Of a stretch of 54,592 nt of DNA, positions 23,901 through 31,420 are shown one piece after another (position 1 is the stretch's first letter; each line of letters begins with the position of its first letter). The position numbers were made by a program, and so were the translations under genes. The notes under the pieces are model-generated. The model searched no databases, was not told the origin of the DNA, and worked only from the letters and a program-made list of their open reading frames with translations. The stretch is from Acidimicrobiia bacterium (GTDB lineage Bacteria > Actinomycetota > Acidimicrobiia > IMCC26256 > JAMXLJ01), in NCBI GenBank assembly GCA_035651955.1, contig DASRES010000005.1, forward strand, positions 1-54,592, in the 5' to 3' direction.

Positions 23901-25358
23901 GTGACCGCAACGACCAACCCGCCGGCGTCGCTCGACGAGCGGTTGCACGCGCTCGTCGGTCGGAGCGCGCCGTTCAACGCGGCGCGCGACCCGGTGAACG
24001 AGGCGATGATCCGCCACTGGTGCGACATCGTCGACGAGCGGAATCCCGTCTACACCGACGCGGAGGTCGCGTCGCGCTCGGCGTTCGGCGGGATCGTCGC
24101 GCCGCCCGCGATGCTCGACGTGTGGGACAAGCCCGGCCTCCACCTGCGCCGTGACCCCGACAACCCGCAGAGCGCGGCGCTCACCGTGCTCGAGGAGCAC
24201 GGGTTCACCTCGACGGTCGCGGTGAACTCCGAGCTCGAGATCGCGCGCTACCTGCGGCCGGGTGAGATGGTGCACTCGACGCTCACGCTGGAGGACGTGT
24301 CGCCGGAGAAGCAGACCGGTCTCGGCGTCGGGCACTTCGTGACGAGCCGCCTCACGTACCTCGTGGGTGACGAGACGGTCGGGTCGGTGCTGTTCCGCGT
24401 GTTGAAGTTCCGGCCCGGGACGGGGAAGCAGGCCGCGGCGCCGGCGGAGGGCGCGCGGCGCGCGCCGGATCCCGATCCGTCGCGCCGCCCGCGACCCGCG
24501 ATCAACCGTGACAACGAGTACTTCTGGAACGGCGCGCGCGAGCACGAGCTGCGGATCCAGCGCTGCCGCGCGTGCGGCGAGCTCTTCTTCCCGCCCACGC
24601 CGCGCTGTTGGAGCTGCGGCAGCTTCGACCTCGGCTACGTCGTCGCATCCGGGCGCGCCACGCTCTACAGCTACGCGGTGCCGCACTACCCGCAGGTCGA
24701 CGGGTTCCGGTACCCGGTGCTCGTCGGGCTCGTCGAGCTCGAGGAGGGCACCCGGCTCGTGTCGAACGTCGTCGGCTGCACACGCGAGCAGCTGCGCGTG
24801 GGCATGCCGCTCGAGCTGTGCTGGCTGGACAGCCACCCGGCGCAGGTCGAGGGTGCGACCGACGCGCGCGGCGCGGTGTCGTTGCCGCAGTTCCGTCCCG
24901 CGCGACCGGCACGTCGCGAGACGACGTTGCGCGCGTCCGAGGTGTCGGCGGGCGACGAGCTGCCGCTGTGCCCGATCCCGTTGACGACGACGCTGATCGT
25001 CGGCGGCGCGCTCGCGACGCTCGACTACTTCGACGCGCACCACGACCGCGACATGGCCGTCCGGCGCGGGTCGAAGGACGTGTTCATGAACATCCACACG
25101 ACGCTCGGGCTGTGCGAGCGGTACGTGACGGACTGGGTCGGGCCCGAGGCCGTGTGGCGCGCGCTGCGCGTGCGCCTCGGTGCGCCGAACTACCCGTACG
25201 ACACGATGACGATGACGGGGTCCGTCGCCGCCGTCGACGCGGCGACGGGTGAGGTCACCGTCGGGTTCCGGGGCACGAACTCGCTGGGTGACCACGTGTC
25301 CGGTACCGCGGAGCTGGTCGTGCCGGGTGGGTCCGGATACGCGGAGGCATTGCGGTGA
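23901..25358 (+). CDS. ChsH2-DUF35-ChsH1 fusion (steroid side-chain enoyl-CoA hydratase)
   Basis: 485 residues in three parts. Residues 20-172: MaoC-like domain as in ChsH2 (GGIVAPPAMLDVW, YLRPGEMVHSTLTLEDVSPEKQTGLG). Residues 205-310: DUF35 zinc ribbon and OB fold with Cys222, 225, 236 and 239. Residues 345-480: a second MaoC-like domain as in ChsH1 (TLDYFDAHHDRDMAVRRGSKD; RYVTDWVGPEAVW) with the catalytic Asp/His of the hydratase. In Mycobacterium ChsH1 and ChsH2 are separate chains that hydrate a short-side-chain steroid enoyl-CoA; here they are one chain. Start GTG 23901 has GGGAGG 10 nt upstream; an earlier GTG at 23877 lacks one. Ltp2 follows with a 4-nt overlap. Confidence 0.85.
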   Translation: MTATTNPPASLDERLHALVGRSAPFNAARDPVNEAMIRHWCDIVDERNPVYTDAEVASRSAFGGIVAPPAMLDVWDKPGLHLRRDPDNPQSAALTVLEEHGFTSTVAVNSELEIARYLRPGEMVHSTLTLEDVSPEKQTGLGVGHFVTSRLTYLVGDETVGSVLFRVLKFRPGTGKQAAAPAEGARRAPDPDPSRRPRPAINRDNEYFWNGAREHELRIQRCRACGELFFPPTPRCWSCGSFDLGYVVASGRATLYSYAVPHYPQVDGFRYPVLVGLVELEEGTRLVSNVVGCTREQLRVGMPLELCWLDSHPAQVEGATDARGAVSLPQFRPARPARRETTLRASEVSAGDELPLCPIPLTTTLIVGGALATLDYFDAHHDRDMAVRRGSKDVFMNIHTTLGLCERYVTDWVGPEAVWRALRVRLGAPNYPYDTMTMTGSVAAVDAATGEVTVGFRGTNSLGDHVSGTAELVVPGGSGYAEALR

Positions 25359-26533
25359 CTGCGCACGCGTTTGCCCGGAAGACCGCGATCGTCGGGATCG
25401 GCGCGACCGAGTTCTCCAAGGACTCCGGTCGCAGCGAGCTGCAGCTCGCGCTCGAAGCGTGCGTCGCCGCCCTCGACGACGCCGGTGTCGACGCGCGCGA
25501 CGTGAACGGGCTGTCGACGTTCACGATGGAGACGAACCCCGAGAACGACGTCATGCGCAGCCTCGGCATCCGTGAGCTGACGCACTTCAGCCGCATCCAC
25601 TTCGGGGGCGGCGCGCCGTGCGGCACGGTCCAGTACGCCGCGATGGCCGTCAACGAGGGCGTCGCCGACTACGTGCTCTGCTACCGCGCGTTCAACGAGC
25701 GCAGCGGGCGACGGTTCGGCGCGGGCGTGCAGGACCGGCCCGCGGGCGCGACCGCCGAGGAGGCCCAGTTCGCGTGGACGTCGCCGTACGGGTTGCTCAC
25801 ACCGGCGTCGTGGGTCGCGATGTTCGCGACGCGGATCATGCACGAGTACGGCGTGACGAGCGAGGACTTCGGCCGGGTCGCGGTCGCGGACCGCAAGCAC
25901 GCGGCGAAGAACCCGGCCGCGCACTTCTACGGCGCGCCGATCACCTTGCAGGACCACCAGGAGAGCCGGTGGATCGTCGAGCCGCTGCACCTGCTCGACT
26001 GTTGCCAGGAGACCGACGGCGGGCAGGCGTTGCTGGTGACGTCGCTGGAGCGGGCGCGTCACCTGCGGCAGGCGCCGGTCGTCATCGAGGCCGCCGCACA
26101 GGGCATGGCCGACGACCAGCAGATGATGCGGTCGTTCTTCCGGGACTCGATCGTGGGCCTGCCCGAGATGGGCGTGTGTGCGCGCCAGCTCTGGGAGACG
26201 TCGGGGCTCGGGCCCGACGACGTCCAGACCGCCGTGATCTACGACCACTTCACGCCGTTCGTGCTGCCGCAGCTCGAGGAGTTCGGGTTCTGCGAGCGCG
26301 GTGAGGCGAAGGACTTCATCGCGGACGGCAACATCGAGCTCGGCGGCCGGCTGCCGATCAACACGCACGGCGGCCAGCTGGGCGAGGCGTACCTGCACGG
26401 GATGAACGGCGTCGCCGAGGGCGTGCGCCAGGTGCGGGGCACCTCCGTCAACCAGGTCGACGACGTCGAGCACGTGCTCGTGACCGCGGGCACCGGCGTG
26501 CCGACGAGCGCGCTGCTGCTCGGGCGCGCGTGA
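25355..26533 (+). CDS. ltp2: Ltp2-like thiolase-fold aldolase
   Basis: 392 residues from GTG 25355, overlapping the previous stop. Thiolase-like lipid-transfer protein: KTAIVGIGATEFSKDSGRSE, FGGGAPCGTVQYAAMAV, GGRLPINTHGGQLGEAYLHG and a C-terminal VTAGTGVPTSALLL. Ltp2 is known to do the retro-aldol step that releases propionyl-CoA and a 17-keto steroid, binding the DUF35 domain of ChsH2. Its place right after a DUF35-containing hydratase matches that partnership. Confidence 0.88.
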   Translation: MTAHAFARKTAIVGIGATEFSKDSGRSELQLALEACVAALDDAGVDARDVNGLSTFTMETNPENDVMRSLGIRELTHFSRIHFGGGAPCGTVQYAAMAVNEGVADYVLCYRAFNERSGRRFGAGVQDRPAGATAEEAQFAWTSPYGLLTPASWVAMFATRIMHEYGVTSEDFGRVAVADRKHAAKNPAAHFYGAPITLQDHQESRWIVEPLHLLDCCQETDGGQALLVTSLERARHLRQAPVVIEAAAQGMADDQQMMRSFFRDSIVGLPEMGVCARQLWETSGLGPDDVQTAVIYDHFTPFVLPQLEEFGFCERGEAKDFIADGNIELGGRLPINTHGGQLGEAYLHGMNGVAEGVRQVRGTSVNQVDDVEHVLVTAGTGVPTSALLLGRA

Positions 26534-27039
26534 ACCCCGTCGATCGGCTGCTCGCGCACGAGGAGATCCGGCAGCTCGCGTCGCGCTACGCCGTCGCGGT
26601 CGACTCGCGTGACCTCGACGCGCTCGTGGCGCTGTTCGTCGACGACGTGCAGGTCGGTCGCTCGGCGCGCGGTCGCGACGCGTTGCGGGCGTCGTTCGAC
26701 GCGTCGTTGCGCGCGATCGGTGTGTCGATCCTGAACGTCGGCACGCACGTGATCGAGCTCACCGACGACGACCACGCGACCGGCACGGTGTACTGCCACG
26801 GTGAGATCCAGGACGGCGACCGCTGGATCCACCAGGCGATCGTCTACCGCGACACCTACGAGCGCCGCGACGGGAGGTGGCTGTTCGTGCGCCGGGTCCA
26901 CGAGCTGTTCTACGGCGCGGAGGTGGGCGTGAACCCGCTCGGCCTCCCGCCCGCGCACTGGCCCGAGCACCACGACGGCCGAGGCACCCTCCCGCACGGT
27001 TGGGAGACCTGGCAGAACTTCTGGAGGAACCCGCAATGA
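26530..27039 (+). CDS. NTF2/SnoaL-like protein
   Basis: 169 residues from GTG 26530 within the Ltp2 stop. The opening LAHEEIRQLASRYAVAVDSR, DLDALVALFVDDVQVG, and later strands ATGTVYCHGEIQDGDRWIHQ and VYRDTYERRDGRWLFVRRVHE are those of the SnoaL-type alpha+beta barrel. Relatives are ketosteroid isomerases, dehydratases or binding proteins. It lies between Ltp2 and an SDR gene; a steroid-like ligand is plausible but unproven. Confidence 0.86.
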   Translation: MNPVDRLLAHEEIRQLASRYAVAVDSRDLDALVALFVDDVQVGRSARGRDALRASFDASLRAIGVSILNVGTHVIELTDDDHATGTVYCHGEIQDGDRWIHQAIVYRDTYERRDGRWLFVRRVHELFYGAEVGVNPLGLPPAHWPEHHDGRGTLPHGWETWQNFWRNPQ

Positions 27040-27125
27040 GCGTTCGAGGAGGCGGCGAGCGGAGCAGCCCGAAGGGTGCGCAGCGAGCTCGCAGGAGCGG
27101 CGAGCTTCGCGAGCGCGACCAGAGG

Positions 27126-27926
27126 ATGACCGGACGGTTGGAAGGTCGCGTCGCGGTGGTGACGGGCGCGGGGGACGGCATCGGGCACGGGATCGCACGC
27201 CGGTTCGCGGCCGAGGGGGCGAAGGTGCTCGTCGCGGAGATCGACGGGCCGAAGGGCGCGTCGGTCGCGGAGGAGCTCCAACGCGACTTCGGCGCGGACG
27301 CGCGCAGCATCGACACCGACGTCGCGAACAAGGACGACGTGCTCGCGATGATCGAGTGCGCGCGCGACACGTGGGGCGGTGTCGACGTGCTCGTGAACAA
27401 CGCGTGGGGCGGCGGCCGGTTGAGCCGCGTCGAGCACAAGACCGACGAGCTGTTCGACCACGGGTTCCACGTCGGGTTCTACGGCCCGTTCTGGGCGATG
27501 CAGGCCGCGTTCCCGCTCATGAAGGAGAAGGGGTACGGGCGCATCGTCAACCTCTGCTCGCTGAACGGTGTGAACGCGCACATGGGCACCGCCGAGTACA
27601 ACAGCGCGAAAGAGGCACTGCGCGCGCTGACCCGTACCGCGGCGCGCGAGTGGGCGCCGTACGGGATCGTCGCGAACGTGATCTGCCCGGGCGCGAAGAC
27701 GGCCGCGTCGCGCGCGGTGTTCCAGCAGCATCCCGAGCTGGAGGCCGCGGCCGACGCCGCGAACCCGATGGGTCGCCTCGGCGACCCCGAGCGCGACATC
27801 GCGCCCGTCGCCCTGTTCCTCGCGAGCGAGGACGCTCGCTATCTCACGGGCAACACCCTGTTCGTCGACGGCGGCTCGCACATCAACGGCGCCGCGTGGG
27901 CGCCCGAGCTGCCCGACCACCCGTGA
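27126..27926 (+). CDS. SDR family oxidoreductase
   Basis: 266 residues from ATG 27126 (GAGG just upstream). An ATG at 27036, overlapping the previous stop, would add an Arg-rich run of 30 residues (SVRGGGERSSPKG and on) that looks like translated intergenic repeat DNA; I reject it. Motifs: VAVVTGAGDGIGHGIARRFA, DVLVNNAWGGGR, catalytic Ser in NLCSLNG, YNSAK as Tyr-x-x-x-Lys, and closing TGNTLFVDGGSHING. Same-strand operon as Ltp2. Confidence 0.86.
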   Translation: MTGRLEGRVAVVTGAGDGIGHGIARRFAAEGAKVLVAEIDGPKGASVAEELQRDFGADARSIDTDVANKDDVLAMIECARDTWGGVDVLVNNAWGGGRLSRVEHKTDELFDHGFHVGFYGPFWAMQAAFPLMKEKGYGRIVNLCSLNGVNAHMGTAEYNSAKEALRALTRTAAREWAPYGIVANVICPGAKTAASRAVFQQHPELEAAADAANPMGRLGDPERDIAPVALFLASEDARYLTGNTLFVDGGSHINGAAWAPELPDHP

Positions 27927-27942
27927 CCGCTCACCCGCCCCG

Positions 27943-27989
27943 TTCCGTGAAGCGTGACGGACACCCGGCGTCCGTCAGCCTTCCCAGAA
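27943..27989. repeat. Dispersed palindromic repeat, family A, copy 3
   Basis: Left arm TTCCGTGAAGCGTGACGGAC, right arm GTCCGTCAGCCTTCCCAGAA, with a 7-nt CACCCGG-like loop. Clearly the same element as at 17880 and 19851. It sits between an SDR gene and an LLM gene on the same strand, where a full terminator would be unexpected. Confidence 0.8.
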
Positions 27990-27991
27990 GC

Positions 27992-28972
27992 GTGGTCGGG
28001 ATCTACGTCGACCTTCGCAACCCGGCGCCGTGGCGGCGGCCGTGGGCGGGACACTACGAGCGCACGCTCGAGCTGATCTCGGAGGCCGAGGCGCTCGGCG
28101 CCGGCTCGGTGTGGCTCAGCGAGCACCACGGCTTCGACGACGGGTACCTCCCGCAGCCCCTCACGTTCGCGGCCGCCGTTGCGGCGCGCACGCGCGAGAT
28201 CCGCATCGGCACGGCCGTCGTGCTCGCGCCGTTGCGCGACGCGCGGCACGTCGCCGAGGAGGCCGCGGTCGTGGACGTCGTCTCGGACGGGCGGCTCGAG
28301 CTCGGGCTCGGCGCGGGCTACAGCGTCCCGGAGTTCGACGCGTTCGGCGCGCCGTTCGCGCAGCGGTACACGCGGACCGACCAGATGATCGTCGACGTGC
28401 GCGACGCGCTCGATCACGACGGCGTCACGCCACCGCCCGTCCAGCGGCCCTTCCCGCTCTGGCTCGGCTACCAGGGCCCGAAGGGCGCGCGCCGCGCCGG
28501 CCGGCTGGGTGTCGGGTTGCTCCGTCTCGACCGCGCGCTGCTCGAGCCGTACGTCGAAGGCCTGCGCGAGGGCGGTCACGATCCCGCGACCGCGCGCGTC
28601 GCGGGCGTGGTCGACGTCGTCGTCGCCGACGACCCCGACGCGGCACGCGAGCGGATCCTCCCGCACTACGCGCACCAGCTGAACACCTACCGGCGCGCCG
28701 CAGTCGCGGGAACCGGCCGTCCCCCGCCGAAGGACGTCACCGTGGAGAAGCTGCGGGCGGGTGCCGACGCACGCGGCGTGATGCCCGGCCTCGCCGTCGT
28801 CGATCCCGACACCGCGCTCGACGTGCTCCGGGAGCGCATCGAGGGGCTGCCCGTGCACCACGTCTACTGCTGGGCGAGCATCGCCGGGATGGACGACGAC
28901 CTCGTCGACCGGCACTTGGAGCTGCTGCTCACACGGGTCGCGCCCGCGCTCGCACGGGAGACGACGTCGTGA
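27992..28972 (+). CDS. LLM class flavin-dependent oxidoreductase
   Basis: 326 residues from GTG 27992, where the protein begins VVGIYVDLRNP like its relatives. An in-frame GTG at 27923 overlaps the preceding stop but would translate repeat A3; the choice is uncertain because neither has a clear ribosome site. Motifs: VWLSEHHGFDDGYLPQPLTF, EIRIGTAVVLAPLRDARHVA, LELGLGAGYSVPEFDAFG, LWLGYQGPKGARRAGRLG. F420 or FMN cofactor undetermined. Confidence 0.85.
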   Translation: MVGIYVDLRNPAPWRRPWAGHYERTLELISEAEALGAGSVWLSEHHGFDDGYLPQPLTFAAAVAARTREIRIGTAVVLAPLRDARHVAEEAAVVDVVSDGRLELGLGAGYSVPEFDAFGAPFAQRYTRTDQMIVDVRDALDHDGVTPPPVQRPFPLWLGYQGPKGARRAGRLGVGLLRLDRALLEPYVEGLREGGHDPATARVAGVVDVVVADDPDAARERILPHYAHQLNTYRRAAVAGTGRPPPKDVTVEKLRAGADARGVMPGLAVVDPDTALDVLRERIEGLPVHHVYCWASIAGMDDDLVDRHLELLLTRVAPALARETTS

Positions 28973-29760
28973 GCGACCGCTCGCTGGCCGGGCGGGTGGC
29001 GATCGTCTCGGGGGCCGGCGAGGGCATCGGGCGCTCGTGCGCGCTTGCGTTCGCGCGCGACGGCGCCGACGTCGCGCTCGGCGCCCGTCGGACGGAGCAG
29101 CTCGAGCGCGTCGCGCACGAGGTCGAGGTGCTCGGCCGGCGCGCGCTCGCGGTCCCGACCGACATCGCGGACGAGGCCCAGTGCGCGCGCCTGGTCGATC
29201 GGACCGTCGAGGAGCTCGGGCGTGTCGACGCAGTCGTGAACGTCGCCGCGCTGAGCGACGACCACACGGAGGTCGTCGACACCGACTGGGACGTCTTCCG
29301 CCGCGTGTTCGAGGTCAACGTGCTCGGGACCCTGGCCGTGAGTCGCGCCGCGGCCCGTCACATGGCGGCGCGCGACGGTGGCGGTGCGATCGTCCAGATC
29401 AGCAGCACCGCGATGCGCTCCGTGCCCGCGAAGCAGGCGCCGTACGCGTCGACGAAGCAGGCGCTCGTCGCGGCGTCACAGGTGATGGCGCGCGAGGTCG
29501 GACGCGACGGCGTGCGGGTGAACGTGGTCGTCCCCGGCTACGTGACGGGTCCCCATCTCGACGGGCTGTTCGCGCGCATCGCGGAGCATCGGGGCTGGAC
29601 GACCGACCAGGTCGTCGCCGAGGCGGAGGGGCTCACGGCGCTCGGGCGCATCCCGTCGCCCGACGACGTCGCGGAAGCGGTTCTGTTCCTCGCGTCGGAT
29701 CGCGCCGCGGGGATCACGGGCGCGGTCCTCGACGTCAACGCCGGCCTCTGGATCGGCTGA
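28969..29760 (+). CDS. SDR family oxidoreductase
   Basis: 263 residues from GTG 28969 within the preceding stop. Classical SDR: VAIVSGAGEGIGRSCALAFA, VNVAALSDDHT in place of the NNAG motif, catalytic Ser in IVQISSTAMRS, YASTK as Tyr-x-x-x-Lys, and closing ITGAVLDVNAGLWIG. It ends the plus-strand operon that starts near 23.4 kb; a strong hairpin follows at once. Substrate unknown, probably a hydroxyacyl-CoA or steroid alcohol. Confidence 0.9.
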   Translation: MSDRSLAGRVAIVSGAGEGIGRSCALAFARDGADVALGARRTEQLERVAHEVEVLGRRALAVPTDIADEAQCARLVDRTVEELGRVDAVVNVAALSDDHTEVVDTDWDVFRRVFEVNVLGTLAVSRAAARHMAARDGGGAIVQISSTAMRSVPAKQAPYASTKQALVAASQVMAREVGRDGVRVNVVVPGYVTGPHLDGLFARIAEHRGWTTDQVVAEAEGLTALGRIPSPDDVAEAVLFLASDRAAGITGAVLDVNAGLWIG

Positions 29761-29768
29761 CCGGTACG

Positions 29769-29815
29769 AAGATGCCGCACTGAGTCGCGGAAAGCGGGAC
29801 TCAGTGCCGCATCTT
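29769..29815. terminator. Bidirectional terminator between convergent operons
   Basis: AAGATGCCGCACTGAGTC pairs with GACTCAGTGCCGCATCTT (17 of 18 positions), loop about 11 nt, with A/T at the stem base (TTT on the plus side, and the same on the minus side). It fills the gap between the SDR stop (29760) and the binding-protein stop (29818). Confidence 0.85.
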
Positions 29816-29817
29816 TG

Positions 29818-31170
29818 CTAGGGGACGTTGACGATGTTCTTCGGGTCGCAGTTGAAGATGTCGCGGGTCGGGTGCGTCATCTGCTCGTCGACGTGGAACC
29901 CGCTCGGGGTCGCGCGGACGAACACGAAGCACGGCGACGCCGTCTGACTCGAGTTCCCCGGGTGCGTCGGCGCGTGCAGACCGCCGGCGGTCCACCCGGT
30001 CACCGCACCGGCCTTGTCCATCACGCACGCGCGCGTGAGGTTCGATCCGCACTCCTTGACGGACTTCGCCCACAGCAGCCACGCCGACCACGAGTTGATG
30101 CCGAGCGCCTTGGGCTGCGCGCCGTTGGCGTACTGGGCGAGGATGTCGATGTACTGCTTCGTCGCCGGGTGCGTGCTCGCGAGCTCGAACGGCACGGCGT
30201 TCGTGACGATCAGCACGTTGCCCTGGAGCGCGGTGCCCGCGTTCTTGACGAGCTTCGGGTCGTACATGTTCGCCCCGTAGATCCCGTACTTCGGCACGTA
30301 CCGCAGCTCCGCGAGCGCGCGGTACAGCGCGGCGAGGTTGTCGGGAGCGTTCTCGAACATGAACACCTGCACACCCTTGCTCTGCAGGTTCTGCGCGTAC
30401 GTGCGGTAGTCGTCGACGAGGATCGGGGCCTCGTCGTAGTAGACGGACGTGTACCCGAGCGCTTTCGCCGCGGCGCGGTCACGGTCGCCGGCGTCCTTCA
30501 CGGACTGGAGCTGGCTGCTGAGCTGCCCGAGGTGGCGCGCCGCCTCCGGGTCGGCCTGCTTCACGATGCGCAGCGCGCCGCCCACCGCGCTCTGGTGACC
30601 CGACGCCGGGATCGGCTGGATCGTGAGCGGTGCGCCGGCGGCCTGGGTCGACACGTCGTACGCGGGGATCTCGGGGAGCTTGCACTTCAGGCGCTGGTCG
30701 ACACCGGCCGAGTCGAACGCCTCGCCGTTGCCGACGAGCATGAAGTCGGACGCGCACGCCTGGATCATGCGCGCCGCGACCTCCGTGAGCTTCGAGTCCC
30801 ACCTGTCGAGCTCGATCTTGCGCCCGTTGATCCCGCCCGACGCGTTGCACCAGCCGACGAACGCGTCCGCGGTGTCGAACAGCTCCTGGTCGAGACCGGG
30901 CTGCACCTGCGCTCCGGGATCGGCCATCGTGCCGACGCGGATCGTCGTGTCGCTCACGCCCTGGTCGGTCGCGCCCTTCGCGCTGCCGGGCCCGCACACC
31001 TGACCGGCATCGCCGAACACGCCGCTCGGGGTCGGTGCCGTCAGCCCGCTCCCGCGTGCCGTCGAGCTCGTCGACCCGGAGCCGTTCGCCTTGCTGCTGC
31101 CCGAGCGGCTGCACCCCGCGGTGCACAGCGCCACCACGACGACCGGCACCCACCAGCGCGCGTTCCTCAC
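29818..31170 (-). CDS. ABC transporter substrate-binding lipoprotein (type 1 periplasmic-binding fold)
   Basis: 450 residues from GTG 31170. Lipobox LCTAGC (Cys20) after a hydrophobic signal (WWVPVVVVAL), then a Ser/Gly linker. The mature part resembles branched-chain amino acid type binding proteins: TTIRVGTMADPGAQVQPGLD, CNASGGINGRKIELDRWDSK, MLVGNGEAFDSAGVDQ. No permease or ATPase gene is adjacent, so the transporter parts lie elsewhere. In this lineage such proteins often import lipids or short acids rather than amino acids. Confidence 0.85.
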   Translation of the reverse strand: MRNARWWVPVVVVALCTAGCSRSGSSKANGSGSTSSTARGSGLTAPTPSGVFGDAGQVCGPGSAKGATDQGVSDTTIRVGTMADPGAQVQPGLDQELFDTADAFVGWCNASGGINGRKIELDRWDSKLTEVAARMIQACASDFMLVGNGEAFDSAGVDQRLKCKLPEIPAYDVSTQAAGAPLTIQPIPASGHQSAVGGALRIVKQADPEAARHLGQLSSQLQSVKDAGDRDRAAAKALGYTSVYYDEAPILVDDYRTYAQNLQSKGVQVFMFENAPDNLAALYRALAELRYVPKYGIYGANMYDPKLVKNAGTALQGNVLIVTNAVPFELASTHPATKQYIDILAQYANGAQPKALGINSWSAWLLWAKSVKECGSNLTRACVMDKAGAVTGWTAGGLHAPTHPGNSSQTASPCFVFVRATPSGFHVDEQMTHPTRDIFNCDPKNIVNVP

Positions 31171-31420
31171 GACCGCACCCCCGTCGCCGCCGTTCGGATC
31201 CCGAGACCGCGACGCGATGTTGCACCGCCCGCGCCCCGCCGTCACGTGCGCCCGGCGGCGGCCATGTGACGGACGTCCCGGCCACGGAGCGTGGTGCCGA
31301 TTCCCGCTCAAGTCGAGCCACCAGAGGACGACGAAGGTGACAGCGGCGGGCCCGTCCGCTCGCCGTGGCCGCTCGCGGCCCGGTTCAGGTTCGGGGCCGA
31401 GACGTCGAAACGAGGAGTCG
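31171..31420. promoter_or_regulatory. Divergent promoter region between the binding lipoprotein and cheA
   Basis: 250 nt without a supportable gene. It must drive the che operon to the right. TCAAGTCG at 31308 followed about 11 nt later by GACGACGAA is a weak match to flagellar sigma-28 promoters (TCAAG...GCCGATAA type), and GCCGAT occurs at 31296-31301. I do not claim a start site. Confidence 0.35.

Noticed and set aside
31296-31335. Sigma-28 promoter for cheA
   Set aside because: GCCGAT and TCAAG elements occur but in the wrong order or with poor -10 match; kept only as a low-confidence note on the region.
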